Shown in pieces: positions 33,296 to 43,615 of a stretch of DNA of 64,000 bases. The notes beneath the pieces are model-generated. The model saw only the letters and a program-made list of their open reading frames with translations. It was not told the DNA's origin and did no database searches. The position numbers and the translations under genes were made by a program. The DNA comes from DASTHG01 sp035491895 (GTDB taxonomy: Bacteria > Gemmatimonadota > Gemmatimonadetes > Gemmatimonadales > GWC2-71-9): positions 11,929 to 75,928 of the forward strand of contig DATJJY010000048.1 of NCBI GenBank assembly GCA_035491895.1, given 5' to 3'. How positions within the stretch are numbered: position 1 is the stretch's first letter; each line of letters begins with the position of its first letter.

Positions 33296-34281
33296 ACTCG
33301 AGGCTCCGGGAAGCTCAGTGTCCCGCCGGCGCCGACGGCGACTTGGTCCCCTACCCGTGCGGCATCAGGTGCGGCCTCGACCTCGAGGCGCTCGCCGCTC
33401 TCCAGCGCAACGGTGAAGAACGCCGTGGATCCCGTGTAGCGCCGTTCGGCCACGACCCCGCGCAGCCCATTCGCCCCGAAGCGCAGCTGCTCGGGTCGCA
33501 CGAGGACGAGATGCCCCGGGGCCGCTCCCAGCGCCCGCGCGGCGGCGCCGCGCAGGACGTTCGCGCGCCCCACGAACATTCCGACGAACAGGCTCGCCGG
33601 CCGCTCGTAGAGATCCTCCGGGGTACCGACCTGCTCGAGCCGCCCGGCCTGCAGCACGGCGATCCGGTCTCCCAGATCGAAGGCCTCTTCCTGCTCGTGC
33701 GTGACGAATACCGCCGTAATGCCGATGCGCTTCACGAGCTGCCGCAGCTCGCGCCGGGTCCGCTCGCGCAAGCTCGGGTCGAGGTTGGACAACGGCTCAT
33801 CGAGCGCCAGCACCCGGGGCGCCGGCGCCAGAGCGCGCGCCAGCGCCACCCGCTGCTGCTGCCCGCCGGACAGCTCGTGCACCTTGCGCCGCTCGAAGCT
33901 CGCCAGATCGACGAGCGCGAGTGCGTCCCGCACTTTCCCATCGACCGTGGCCCGTGCTCCGCTCCCCGCGAGGCCGAACGCGACGTTCTCGCCGACATCG
34001 AGGTGCGGAAACAGCGCGTAGTGCTGGAACACCATCCCGACGCGGCGCTGCGCCGGCGGGACCGCCGTCACGTCCTCGCCTTCGATCGACACGCGCCCGC
34101 CGTCGGGGCGCTCGAACCCCGCGAGCATACGGAGCAGTGTCGTCTTGCCGCTCCCCGACGGCCCGAGCAGCGCCAGGATCTCGCCGCGCTGGATGCCGAG
34201 CGAGACGGGACCGATCGTGACGGTGTCGTTGAACTGTACGCGGAGCTGGTCGAGCACGAGGAACGGCGCCTCAGCGACCAC
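33292..34281 (-). CDS. Ferric-iron/spermidine-type ABC importer ATP-binding protein
   Basis: A 329-residue ATPase: Walker A LLGPSGSGKTTLLRMLAG, Q-loop VFQHYALFPHLDVGENV, signature HELSGGQQQRVALARAL, Walker B LALDEPLSNLDPSL, H-loop FVTHEQEEAFDL, and a C-terminal TOBE-like regulatory domain (LVLVRPEQLRF). GTG 34281 gives the correct N-terminus and overlaps the binding-protein stop by 11 nt; a longer upstream frame would read through that gene. The closest groups are FbpC and PotA. Confidence 0.9.
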   Translation of the reverse strand: MVAEAPFLVLDQLRVQFNDTVTIGPVSLGIQRGEILALLGPSGSGKTTLLRMLAGFERPDGGRVSIEGEDVTAVPPAQRRVGMVFQHYALFPHLDVGENVAFGLAGSGARATVDGKVRDALALVDLASFERRKVHELSGGQQQRVALARALAPAPRVLALDEPLSNLDPSLRERTRRELRQLVKRIGITAVFVTHEQEEAFDLGDRIAVLQAGRLEQVGTPEDLYERPASLFVGMFVGRANVLRGAAARALGAAPGHLVLVRPEQLRFGANGLRGVVAERRYTGSTAFFTVALESGERLEVEAAPDAARVGDQVAVGAGGTLSFPEPRV

Positions 34282-35311
34282 CCTTCCCCCTGACGTGCTC
34301 GTCCCAATACCGCATCCACTCGGGACCCCGCCGCGCGAGCAGGTCCCAATCCACGTCCGCTTGCACCATGTGGGACCGCACGTCGCGCGCCCATGCGGGC
34401 AACGAATCGACCGGCAGGTCGCCGCGGGCCGGAAGCCGGTACACCTCCCGGGCCGCCAGCAGCTGAACGCCCGTCGTCCCCACCCATTCGACGAAGGCGC
34501 GCGCGGCGGCGTCATGCGGCGCCCGGCGAATCACGCCGATCGCGTCTTCGATCACGGGCGTCCCGCTCGCAGGAAAGACGTAGCCGAGCGGCAGGCCGTC
34601 CCGGGTGTTCAGCTGGATGTCGGGGAGATCCCAGATCGTGATCAACCCTTCCTGCCGCACGATTTTCTGATCGAGCAGCGGCCCGTTCAGGACGTATTCC
34701 TTGGTCTGCGCATCGAGCCGGCGCAGCCATGCCCAGCCCACAGTGGTATCGCCGGTCTGCTTCAGGCTGCGCTCGATGAGCATCCCCCACACCGCGCGCA
34801 TCGTGCCCGACGCGATCGGATCGCGGATCAGGATCTTGCCCCGCCACTTCGGGTCGAGCAGGGCGTCCCAATCCTGGGGCGCGTCGCCCGGTTTCACCGC
34901 CTGCGCGGCGTAGACGATCACTGCCGGGGTCTGGTAGCAGGAGAAGTAGAAATCACTCGGACCCCGCCCGTGCGGCGGAATGGCATCGGCCCACGCCGGC
35001 CGGTACGCCTCGAGCAGCGAGTCGGCGGCGCCCATCGCGAAAATCGTCGCCGGGCCACCGAACCAGACATCGCCCTGCGGATTGGCGCGCTCCGAGCGGA
35101 CGCGGTCGTAGACCTCCTGCGACCCCATGTCGAGCCAGCGGATGTCGATCTCGGGATGGAGCTGCTCGTACCGCGCTTTCAGGAGCGTCAGCAGATCGCG
35201 ACCATGTGGTGTGTAAATGACGAGTGGTGTCTTGCCGGATCCCGTACAGGCGGCGAGCAGAAACGCGCCGACCACCGACCACCGACCACCGATCGCGCGT
35301 TTACGGAACAT
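34271..35311 (-). CDS. Iron(III)-type ABC transporter substrate-binding lipoprotein
   Basis: A 346-residue class II binding protein with the lipobox FLLAAC near residues 18-23, then the FbpA/SfuA-like core: PLVIYTPHGRDLLTLLKARYE, GDVWFGGPATIFAMG, WDALLDPKWRGKILIRDP and VQLLAAREVYRLPAR. The ATG at 35311 lies 11 nt inside the PIG-L gene. Part of the signal peptide (GGRWSVVG) is encoded by a GACCACC-type heptamer repeat (35268-35294). The iron-binding tyrosine pair of FbpA is not obvious, so another ferric chelate, an organic phosphate or thiamine is possible. Confidence 0.85.
   Translation of the reverse strand: MFRKRAIGGRWSVVGAFLLAACTGSGKTPLVIYTPHGRDLLTLLKARYEQLHPEIDIRWLDMGSQEVYDRVRSERANPQGDVWFGGPATIFAMGAADSLLEAYRPAWADAIPPHGRGPSDFYFSCYQTPAVIVYAAQAVKPGDAPQDWDALLDPKWRGKILIRDPIASGTMRAVWGMLIERSLKQTGDTTVGWAWLRRLDAQTKEYVLNGPLLDQKIVRQEGLITIWDLPDIQLNTRDGLPLGYVFPASGTPVIEDAIGVIRRAPHDAAARAFVEWVGTTGVQLLAAREVYRLPARGDLPVDSLPAWARDVRSHMVQADVDWDLLARRGPEWMRYWDEHVRGKGGR
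35268..35294. repeat. GACCACC heptamer repeat inside a lipoprotein signal-peptide coding region
   Basis: Three near-identical tandem CCGACCA units lie on the plus strand. On the coding strand they read CGG-TGG-TCG-GTG-GTC and encode RWSVV within the signal peptide. The heptamer unit keeps the frame only over three copies (21 nt), so copy-number changes would often break the gene. Confidence 0.55.
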
Positions 35312-37772
35312 GCCCCGCCCCGAGTCCCAGCAGATTCGCAAACAGCCGATACGCCCCGACCACGCCCGCGGGCAGCTCCCGGAAGAAGCTGAGGCCGGTG
35401 TAGACGTACCTGCCGCGTCCCAGCGGCGCGACGAGCATCCCCCCCTCGAGGGGCGGCCCCCCGGAATCGTGCAGCTCGAGCATCGGCACGTAGGTCGAGT
35501 CCCAGTCGTGCGCGAAGTAGAGCCCGCGCTCCTGCACCCACCCCTGCCAATCATCTGCGCCGATCGCATTGGGCACCCGAAACAGTGGAGCGGAGGGGTT
35601 GAGCAGCGTCACCGGTGCGGTCTCATCCGTGACGCGGTCGTGCGGCTGCGCGATCGTCATGCGGAAGGGTGCAAACCCGCCGTTGATGAACGGGTACTGC
35701 TGGTACTGCACGATCACGAGGCCGCCCCCACGGGCGTAGTCGAGCAGCCGCCCGTTCGACCGCACCAGCGCCGGGGCGGTCTCGTACGCGCGGCTCCCGA
35801 CCACGATCGCGTCGAACTTCGAGAGATCTCCTCGCTCGAGCGAATCGGCATCGAGCATCACCACCGGGACGCCGACTCCCAGCAGGGCTTCGGGCACGCG
35901 ATCCGAAGCGCCGCGGATGTAGCCGACGCGCGCGAGGCCCGGCAGGAGGATTTTTGCGACCCGGATCTCCACCGTCGACGGATGCACGGAGGGGCGCGGG
36001 CGGATATGCGGATAGTCGATGATCGACAACGCCCCCTCGCTCACATTGCCGTCGGCGCCCGTCACGGTCGCCTTGAGCGTGAAGCTGCCGACGGCGGGCG
36101 CCGCCGGGAGCCGCACCGTGAAAATCGCGCTGCGATCCTCGTCCTCCCTGCTGAAGCTGAGAGACTCCGGTCGCATGGGCGCCCAGGTGGCCGGCACGGA
36201 GAGTCGCACGACCCCCGTCGCCGCGCCACGCGTCCGGTTCGTGACCATCACCGTCACCATGCGGGTCCCGCCGGTGGATCCGTCGACCGGCCAGACGATC
36301 ATTGCCGGCGACACGGCGACGTCGAACGGTTGTGTGACGAGGATCGGTCGACGGATCTCACCGATCGCCTGGTCGCGAAACCGGTACGCCACTTCGCGCG
36401 TGAGCGTCACCGGCGCACCGTCGATCGTACAGTGGACGCGCGCCACGATGGTCGGAGGCTCGAACGGCAATCCGCGGTTGTCGGCGGGGACGCCGCTCCA
36501 ATCGTACATCGCTCCCGCGAGCGGGCGCCGCAGAAAGTACGGTTGCGAGCGCGGCGCATCCGCCGCGACCGTCACCCCGAAATGCCGCACCGTGATCGTG
36601 CCCGGGAGGACCGTGACCTCCTCGGGCTCCAGCCGATCGACGCGCCAGGCGGCGGGTGCCCCGAATTCGACCGACGAGACTGCGAGCGGCGCCGTGCCGG
36701 TATTCCAGACACTCACTTCCACCTGCAGGCGCTGGCCGGGAACGGCGATCCCGTCATCGGCGGTGCCGTCGACGACGACGCCGGCCGCTTCGGCCAGAGC
36801 GGCGTCGAGAGTGGCGCGCTGCTCGTCATCACCGGGGCGGAGCTGCTGTCTCGCACGCGCCAAGAGCGGCACGATACGCTCCGGTGCGTACGGCGTCAGC
36901 AGCGCGCGGGCCGAATCGATCAGCGCCGTGTAGCGCTCATGACTCGGCAGGACCGTGTCGACTCCCGAGAACAGCTCTCCGCCCGTTCCCACCTTCGAGG
37001 TGACAAGCGCCAGCCGCGCGAACGCCGGACCGGGCTGCAGCAGCTGGCCCATGTCCTGTGACCGGTGGCGGCTGCGCCCCAGCATCGCGATCTGGAAATA
37101 CGACTGCCCCAAGAGCGGATCGATGCCCCCGGTGGGAATGCGGAGCGTGGTGCCGGTCGTGTCGAAAAATGTCGAGCGATAGAACTTGACCGGCCCCCAG
37201 GTGGAATCACGCAGCAAATCGTAGGCTTGCCGGGCAAGCAAGCCGGCCACCTGGTGATTGCCATGGCCATCGGCCGGTGTCCCGGAGAACACGGACACGA
37301 TGATCTGGGGCCGGAAACGGCGGATGATGTCGATCACGTCCCGCAGCACCGAGTCGCGCGACCAGAACCGCAGCGTCTCCTCGGCGGTCTTGGAAAATCC
37401 GAAGTCGTATGCCCGGGTGAAATACTGGCGCGCCCCATCGATCGAGCGGGCGGCGAGCAGCTCCTCGCTGCGGATGATCCCGAGCTCTGGCCCGAGCTCG
37501 GGGCCGATCAGGTTCTGGCCGCCTTCACCCCGATTGAGCGAGAGATAGGCCGCCTGGGCCCCGATGCCCCGGGAGAGCCAGGTGAGCAGCTGGGAATTCT
37601 CGTCGTCGGGGTGTGCGCCGATGACCAGCACGCGCTTGTTGGCGCCGAGCTGGCGCAGTGCATCGGCCAACGCCGCGACGCCGCCGGTGCCGGCAGGAGG
37701 GAGCTGCTGCCCCCAACCGGCTCCGGCGGCGCCGAGCCCGATGGCCGCCAGCATGAGGAGCGCGCGTCGCAC
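35301..37772 (-). CDS. Exported PIG-L family deacetylase with C-terminal extension
   Basis: An 823-residue exported protein. The GTG start at 37772 gives a clear signal peptide (RRALLMLAAIGLGAAGAG). The PIG-L/LmbE zinc deacetylase domain (about 20-260) has VLVIGAHPDDENSQLLTWL (HPDDE motif) and the later histidines in SGTPADGHGNHQVAG. The remaining ~550 residues hold beta-sandwich segments and a glutamine-amidotransferase-like ThuA-type end (DAIVVGSRAYE, LLDYARGGGLVIVQ). Such fusions are thought to deacetylate N-acetyl sugars outside the cytoplasm. The GTG shares one base with the TAG of the amidohydrolase stump upstream, evidence that the two were once translationally coupled. Confidence 0.85.
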   Translation of the reverse strand: MRRALLMLAAIGLGAAGAGWGQQLPPAGTGGVAALADALRQLGANKRVLVIGAHPDDENSQLLTWLSRGIGAQAAYLSLNRGEGGQNLIGPELGPELGIIRSEELLAARSIDGARQYFTRAYDFGFSKTAEETLRFWSRDSVLRDVIDIIRRFRPQIIVSVFSGTPADGHGNHQVAGLLARQAYDLLRDSTWGPVKFYRSTFFDTTGTTLRIPTGGIDPLLGQSYFQIAMLGRSRHRSQDMGQLLQPGPAFARLALVTSKVGTGGELFSGVDTVLPSHERYTALIDSARALLTPYAPERIVPLLARARQQLRPGDDEQRATLDAALAEAAGVVVDGTADDGIAVPGQRLQVEVSVWNTGTAPLAVSSVEFGAPAAWRVDRLEPEEVTVLPGTITVRHFGVTVAADAPRSQPYFLRRPLAGAMYDWSGVPADNRGLPFEPPTIVARVHCTIDGAPVTLTREVAYRFRDQAIGEIRRPILVTQPFDVAVSPAMIVWPVDGSTGGTRMVTVMVTNRTRGAATGVVRLSVPATWAPMRPESLSFSREDEDRSAIFTVRLPAAPAVGSFTLKATVTGADGNVSEGALSIIDYPHIRPRPSVHPSTVEIRVAKILLPGLARVGYIRGASDRVPEALLGVGVPVVMLDADSLERGDLSKFDAIVVGSRAYETAPALVRSNGRLLDYARGGGLVIVQYQQYPFINGGFAPFRMTIAQPHDRVTDETAPVTLLNPSAPLFRVPNAIGADDWQGWVQERGLYFAHDWDSTYVPMLELHDSGGPPLEGGMLVAPLGRGRYVYTGLSFFRELPAGVVGAYRLFANLLGLGAGHVP

Positions 37773-37876
37773 TATTGGGAAAGGTACACGGTGCCACCCT
37801 TCATAACGAACCGCACGCGCTGGAGTTCCGTGATGTCCTCGAGGGAATCTCCGGAGGGCGTTGGGGCGAGGCGAAT
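37772..37876 (-). pseudogene. C-terminal stump of an amidohydrolase
   Basis: In frame on the minus strand, 34 residues read LAPTPSGDSLEDI then TELQRVRFVMKGGTVYLSQ and a TAG. The IxxLxRVRFVMKGGxVY ending is the usual C-terminus of metal-dependent amidohydrolases (imidazolonepropionase-like). A stop codon (TAA, 37877-37879) cuts it off and no upstream part exists; an acyl-CoA dehydrogenase starts 20 nt away in the opposite direction. Its stop overlaps the PIG-L start as TAGTG. It is a remnant of a deleted gene, or the edge of a rearrangement or assembly join. Confidence 0.7.
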
Positions 37877-37885
37877 TTAGTACAT

Positions 37886-37891
37886 TACTAT
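37886..37891 (+). promoter_or_regulatory. Leaderless-type -10 box (TACTAT) for the acyl-CoA dehydrogenase
   Basis: TACTAT lies in a short AT-rich island (37874-37898), 5 nt upstream of ATG 37897. No Shine-Dalgarno is present. Confidence 0.5.
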
Positions 37892-37896
37892 TTGAT

Positions 37897-39768
37897 ATGA
37901 CCACCACCGCCGCCCCTCCCAAGCCCAAGGTCTCGGCCGACGAAGCGCGCGCCGTCGCCGAGGCGGCTCGCGAAGAGCAGTGGTCCGCCCCGAGCTTCGT
38001 GCGGGATCTGTTTCTCGGGAAGTTGCGGATGGACCTGATTCACCCCTACCCGCTGCAGGACCCGGCCGAAGCCGAGCGGGCCAAGCCGTTCCTCGACAAG
38101 CTGCAACGGCTGATGGCGAGCGTCGATTCCGACCAGATCGACCGCGAGGGCGAAATTCCCCCGGCCGTGGTCCAGGGACTGAAGGACATCGGGGCGTTCG
38201 GCATCAAGATCCCGCGCGAGTACGGCGGCCTCGGGCTGTCGCAGTTGTCCTACATGAAGGCGATCGAGCTGGTGTCGTCCGTGGACGGCTCGGTCACCGC
38301 GCTGCTCTCGGCCCACCAGTCGATCGGCGTGCCGCAGCCGCTGAAGATGTTCGGCAGCGAGGCGCAGAAGAAGAAATACTTCCCGCGCCTCGCCAAAGGC
38401 GCCGTGTCGGCGTTCGCGCTCACGGAGCCGAACGTCGGCTCCGACCCGGCGGCGATGGAGACCACCGCCGAGCTCGCGCCGGACGGCGAGTCGTGGATCC
38501 TGAACGGCGAGAAGCTGTGGTGCACCAACGGCACGATCGCCGAGATCCTCGTCGTCATGGCCCGGACCCCGTCCAAGGTCGTCTACGGGAAAGAAAAGAA
38601 ACAGATCACGGCGTTCATCGTCGAGGCCAATACGCCGGGCGTGAAGGTGACGCACCGCTGTCACTTCATGGGACTCAAGGCCCTCTACAACGGCGTCATC
38701 ACCTTCACCAACGTCCGCGTGCCGAAGGAAGACGTGCTCTGGGGCGAGGGGAAAGGGCTGAAGCTCGCGCTCGTCACCCTGAACACCGGACGCCTGACGC
38801 TCCCGATCTCCGCCGTCGCCTGCGGCAAGCGCTGCCTCGAGATTTCCCGCGAATGGGCCGACGAGCGAGTGCAGTGGGGCCGCAAGATCGGCCAGCACGA
38901 CGCCGTCGCCCAGATGATCGGCACGATGGCGGCCAATACGTTCGCGATGGAGGCGGTGGCGGAGCTGTGCGGCGCCCTCGCCGATCGGGGGCGCTCCGAC
39001 ATCCGGCTCGAAGCGGCGATGGCCAAGCTGTACAACTCCGTCGCCGGGTGGCGCATCATCGACGATACGGTGCAGGTGCGCGGCGGGCGCGGGTACGAAA
39101 CCGCCGACTCACTGCGCGCGCGGGGTGAGAAGCCCATTCCCATCGAGCGCATGCTGCGCGATTTCCGCATCAACCTGATCTTCGAGGGCAGCTCCGAGAT
39201 CATGCATCTCTTCATCGCCCGCGAGGCGGTGGACAAGCACCTCCAGGTGGCGGGCGACGTCGTGATGCCGGGGAAAACCGCGGGTGAGCGTCTCTCGGGC
39301 CTCATCCGCTCGGCGCTGTTCTACGGCTGGTGGTATCCGTCCCGCTGGATCGGCTGGGGATTCTGGCCGAAGTACAGCGAGTTCGGCGCGCTCGCCGGCC
39401 ACGTGCGCTTCGTGGAGCGCAGCGCGCGCCGCCTCGCCCGCAACGTATTCCACGCCATGGTGCGGTTCGGCCCGAAGCTCGAGTTGCGCCAGGGCGTGCT
39501 GTTTCGCCTGGTGGACGTCGGGTCGGAGCTCTTCGCGATGGCCGCGACCTGCTCCCGGGCCCAGCGCCTGCTGCACGATGATCCCGCAACCGGGGCGCAC
39601 GCCGTTAAAGTCGCCGACGTCTTTTGCCGCCAAGCGCGCGGCCGCGTGAAGGGCAAGTTCCACGGGCTCTGGCGCAACGAGGACGTGCCGACGTACGCCA
39701 TTGCCCAGGAAGTCCTGCGGGGCGAACATACGTGGCTCGAAAAGGGGATGGTTGAGCTGAAATACTGA
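37897..39768 (+). CDS. Acyl-CoA dehydrogenase, long form
   Basis: A 623-residue flavoprotein that oxidises acyl-CoA to trans-2-enoyl-CoA in fatty-acid beta-oxidation. The N-terminal helical domain carries GAFGIKIPREYGGLG, the FAD/substrate beta domain AFALTEPNVGSDPAAME and WILNGEKLWCTNG, and the C-terminal helical domain IIDDTVQVRGGRGYETADSL and NLIFEGSSEIMHLFIAREAV with a likely catalytic glutamate (EGSSEI). Another ~170 residues (SALFYGWWYPSRWIGWGF onward) extend beyond a typical ~385-residue ACAD, as in VLCAD/ACAD9-like long forms. It is monocistronic with its own promoter. ATG 37897 follows TACTAT by 5 nt. Confidence 0.93.
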   Translation: MTTTAAPPKPKVSADEARAVAEAAREEQWSAPSFVRDLFLGKLRMDLIHPYPLQDPAEAERAKPFLDKLQRLMASVDSDQIDREGEIPPAVVQGLKDIGAFGIKIPREYGGLGLSQLSYMKAIELVSSVDGSVTALLSAHQSIGVPQPLKMFGSEAQKKKYFPRLAKGAVSAFALTEPNVGSDPAAMETTAELAPDGESWILNGEKLWCTNGTIAEILVVMARTPSKVVYGKEKKQITAFIVEANTPGVKVTHRCHFMGLKALYNGVITFTNVRVPKEDVLWGEGKGLKLALVTLNTGRLTLPISAVACGKRCLEISREWADERVQWGRKIGQHDAVAQMIGTMAANTFAMEAVAELCGALADRGRSDIRLEAAMAKLYNSVAGWRIIDDTVQVRGGRGYETADSLRARGEKPIPIERMLRDFRINLIFEGSSEIMHLFIAREAVDKHLQVAGDVVMPGKTAGERLSGLIRSALFYGWWYPSRWIGWGFWPKYSEFGALAGHVRFVERSARRLARNVFHAMVRFGPKLELRQGVLFRLVDVGSELFAMAATCSRAQRLLHDDPATGAHAVKVADVFCRQARGRVKGKFHGLWRNEDVPTYAIAQEVLRGEHTWLEKGMVELKY

Positions 39769-39774
39769 CGGTAA

Positions 39775-39839
39775 GGGACGGTAAAGGGGGCGGTGCGCGT
39801 GCCAGTTTCGGCATCAGCGAACCGTCCCATCTTTCTGTT
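39775..39839 (+). terminator. Probable terminator of the acyl-CoA dehydrogenase gene
   Basis: GGGACGGT (39775-39782) pairs with ACCGTCCC (39821-39828), closing a loop that contains GC-rich sequence. T-rich ATCTTTCTGTTTTC follows. The stem sequence is the same unit as the decamer repeats just downstream. Confidence 0.45.
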
Positions 39840-39850
39840 TTCAACCCCTG

Positions 39851-39940
39851 CCGTCCCCTACGGTCTCCTGCCGTCCCCTACCGTCTCCTACCGTCTCCTA
39901 CCGTCCCCTACCGTCCCCTACCGTCCCCTACCGTCCCCTA
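39851..39940. repeat. Nine tandem CCGTCYCCTA decamers
   Basis: Nine in-register 10-bp units occur: CCGTCCCCTA (six), CCGTCTCCTA (two) and one diverged CGGTCTCCTG. The last unit's CTA is the reverse complement of the TAG stop codon of the phosphoribosyltransferase-like gene. The same unit recurs at 43560-43615, where it again supplies a TAG stop. Confidence 0.9.
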
Positions 39941-40663
39941 CGCCGCCTGATGTGCGATCATGATGCTCTTCAGCCGCTCCGGGCTGTCTCCCACGGCATC
40001 GCCGTAGAGTGACGGTTGCGGCTCTTGATCCGCGAGCACGTTCGGGCAGACGAACTCGTACTGCCGCGCGCGGATCCGGTCCGCGGCGGTGGCGCTCGCG
40101 ACCGGTGTCGCGATCGCGATGCGTTTCCCGCCCAGCTCCGACACCGCGCGGGCGGCGGCCAGCACCTTCCACGGGTAGAAGACCTGCCCATCGATCACGA
40201 TGATCTGGCGGCCTTCGAACCTCTTGATCGGCCGTTGGGTGCGGTACAACACCAGGTCCCGGCGGACGCGGGCGCGGGACTCCTCGATCGCCGAGCCGAG
40301 CTTGTCGATCAGATTGGCTCCGGGCTCGAACTCCGGATCCATCTCCGTCGAGCTGTCGGTTTCGGCCAGCGCCCCGATTGGGGCGAGGTTCGAGCCCAAT
40401 CGGATAAATGCTGACACGATGACGTCGAAGCTGGCCCCCATCGCCTTCGCGGCGTTCGCGGCGATCTCCACGCCCTCCGGTGTGACGCCGAGGAGGAGGC
40501 ACGAGACGTACCCCTGGGACACGAGCAGCGCTCCGAGCGTCGCGCCTGCAGCCGAGCGCGTGGGATACAGGCTCTGACGCGGCGGCGTCCTGGGAGCCGG
40601 AGGGGGCCCGGGGGGCGAGGGGGGCTGGGGGGGCGGGGGCGGTGCGTTCGGCGCAGGGCTCAC
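39938..40663 (-). CDS. Phosphoribosyltransferase-like protein with polyproline N-terminus
   Basis: A 241-residue protein. Residues ~2-30 are a proline tract (PAPNAPPPPPQPPSPPGPP). The rest is a PRTase-like fold with GVEIAANAAKAMGASFDVIV and the PRPP-loop-like strand RQIIVIDGQVFYPWKVLAAARAV, whose usual DDGxATG is degenerate, plus ELGGKRIAIATPVASATAADRI. C-terminally it reads FVCPNVLADQEPQPSLYGDAV. GTG 40663 is supported by a TATTTT box with a 6-nt gap; the tract implies elongation-factor-P-dependent translation. It is divergent from citrate synthase by 55 bp. Substrate activity is uncertain because the PRPP motif is imperfect. Confidence 0.7.
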   Translation of the reverse strand: MSPAPNAPPPPPQPPSPPGPPPAPRTPPRQSLYPTRSAAGATLGALLVSQGYVSCLLLGVTPEGVEIAANAAKAMGASFDVIVSAFIRLGSNLAPIGALAETDSSTEMDPEFEPGANLIDKLGSAIEESRARVRRDLVLYRTQRPIKRFEGRQIIVIDGQVFYPWKVLAAARAVSELGGKRIAIATPVASATAADRIRARQYEFVCPNVLADQEPQPSLYGDAVGDSPERLKSIMIAHQAA

Positions 40664-40669
40664 GTCGCC

Positions 40670-40675
40670 AAAATA
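40670..40675 (-). promoter_or_regulatory. Leaderless-type -10 box (TATTTT) for the PRTase-like gene
   Basis: On the minus strand TATTTT is followed by GGCGAC (6 nt) and GTG 40663. It lies back to back with the citrate synthase promoter in a 55-bp spacer. Confidence 0.55.
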
Positions 40676-40706
40676 CGAGAATTGCGCGTTCCCAACAGAG
40701 GCAGCG

Positions 40707-40712
40707 TATCTT
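40707..40712 (+). promoter_or_regulatory. Leaderless-type -10 box (TATCTT) for citrate synthase
   Basis: TATCTT is followed by TGGCGC (6 nt) and GTG 40719. A possible -35 is TTGCGC at 40682-40687 (19-nt spacer). There is no Shine-Dalgarno. Confidence 0.6.
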
Positions 40713-40718
40713 TGGCGC

Positions 40719-42004
<1,286 letters not shown>

Positions 42005-42005
<1 letters not shown>

Positions 42006-42043
42006 AGACGTCGAGGGGAATACCTCTCGACGTCTCTCGATCT

Positions 42044-42056
<13 letters not shown>
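42005..42056. terminator. Bidirectional terminator between citrate synthase and DEAD-box helicase
   Basis: A perfect 11-bp stem, GAGACGTCGAG (42005-42015) with CTCGACGTCTC (42026-42036), closes a 10-nt loop. On the plus strand a T-rich CTTTTTCTT follows at 42050-42058. The hairpin lies between two convergent stops and starts at the last base of the citrate synthase gene. Confidence 0.75.
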
Positions 42057-43261
<1,205 letters not shown>

Positions 43262-43510
43262 GAAAATCCTTATGCGATGACGGCGTAAGGAAAAAGGCGT
43301 ATCGGGCTACACCGTATGGACAACGGCGTACGAAGGTTCCGTACGCAGTTCACCCTACGTCTTTTTCTCTACGTCGTCGGTTTTTCGAACCTGGGGATGA
43401 GCCTACAGATGTGAGGCCCGCTCCTGAGCGGGACCGTCCTACGGAAGGATGCCAGCTCGCGGTTCAGACTGCGGACGGAAGTCTAAATGGAAAACCGCGG
43501 AAATGGAAGC
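43262..43510 (-). promoter_or_regulatory. Long structured leader upstream of the helicase gene
   Basis: No coding potential is evident. On the minus strand it can form several hairpins: GCGTACG/CGTACGC around 43330-43355, and CCCGCT/AGCGGG near 43420-43436. It also has AT-rich stretches (CTTTTTCC, GAAAAAGACG). Such leaders before DEAD-box genes often give cold-responsive or autoregulated expression; that is inference. No standard promoter pair is obvious. Confidence 0.4.
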
Positions 43511-43559
43511 GATGGCAAGGGACGGTAGGAGACGGCAGGGGTTTACGCACCCGCTCCTA

Positions 43560-43615
43560 CCGTCCCCTACCGTCTCCTACCGTCTCCTACCGTCTCCTAC
43601 CGTCTCCTACCGTCC
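43560..43615. repeat. CCGTCYCCTA decamer repeats, second locus
   Basis: One CCGTCCCCTA and four CCGTCTCCTA units are followed by a partial unit. The fifth unit (43600-43609) ends in CTA, which is the TAG stop of the PD40-amidohydrolase on the minus strand. An inverted arm GGGACGGTAGGAGACGG lies just outside at 43520-43536 and could fold back onto the array as a transcript terminator. Confidence 0.85.

Noticed and set aside
35217..37061. Plus-strand open frame opposite the PIG-L deacetylase
   Set aside because: It is shadow translation. The minus strand carries a signal peptide and the HPDDE zinc motif.
43375..43395. tRNA-like GGTTCGAA T-arm sequence in the helicase leader
   Set aside because: No 5-bp T-stem, acceptor stem or anticodon arm can be built around it.
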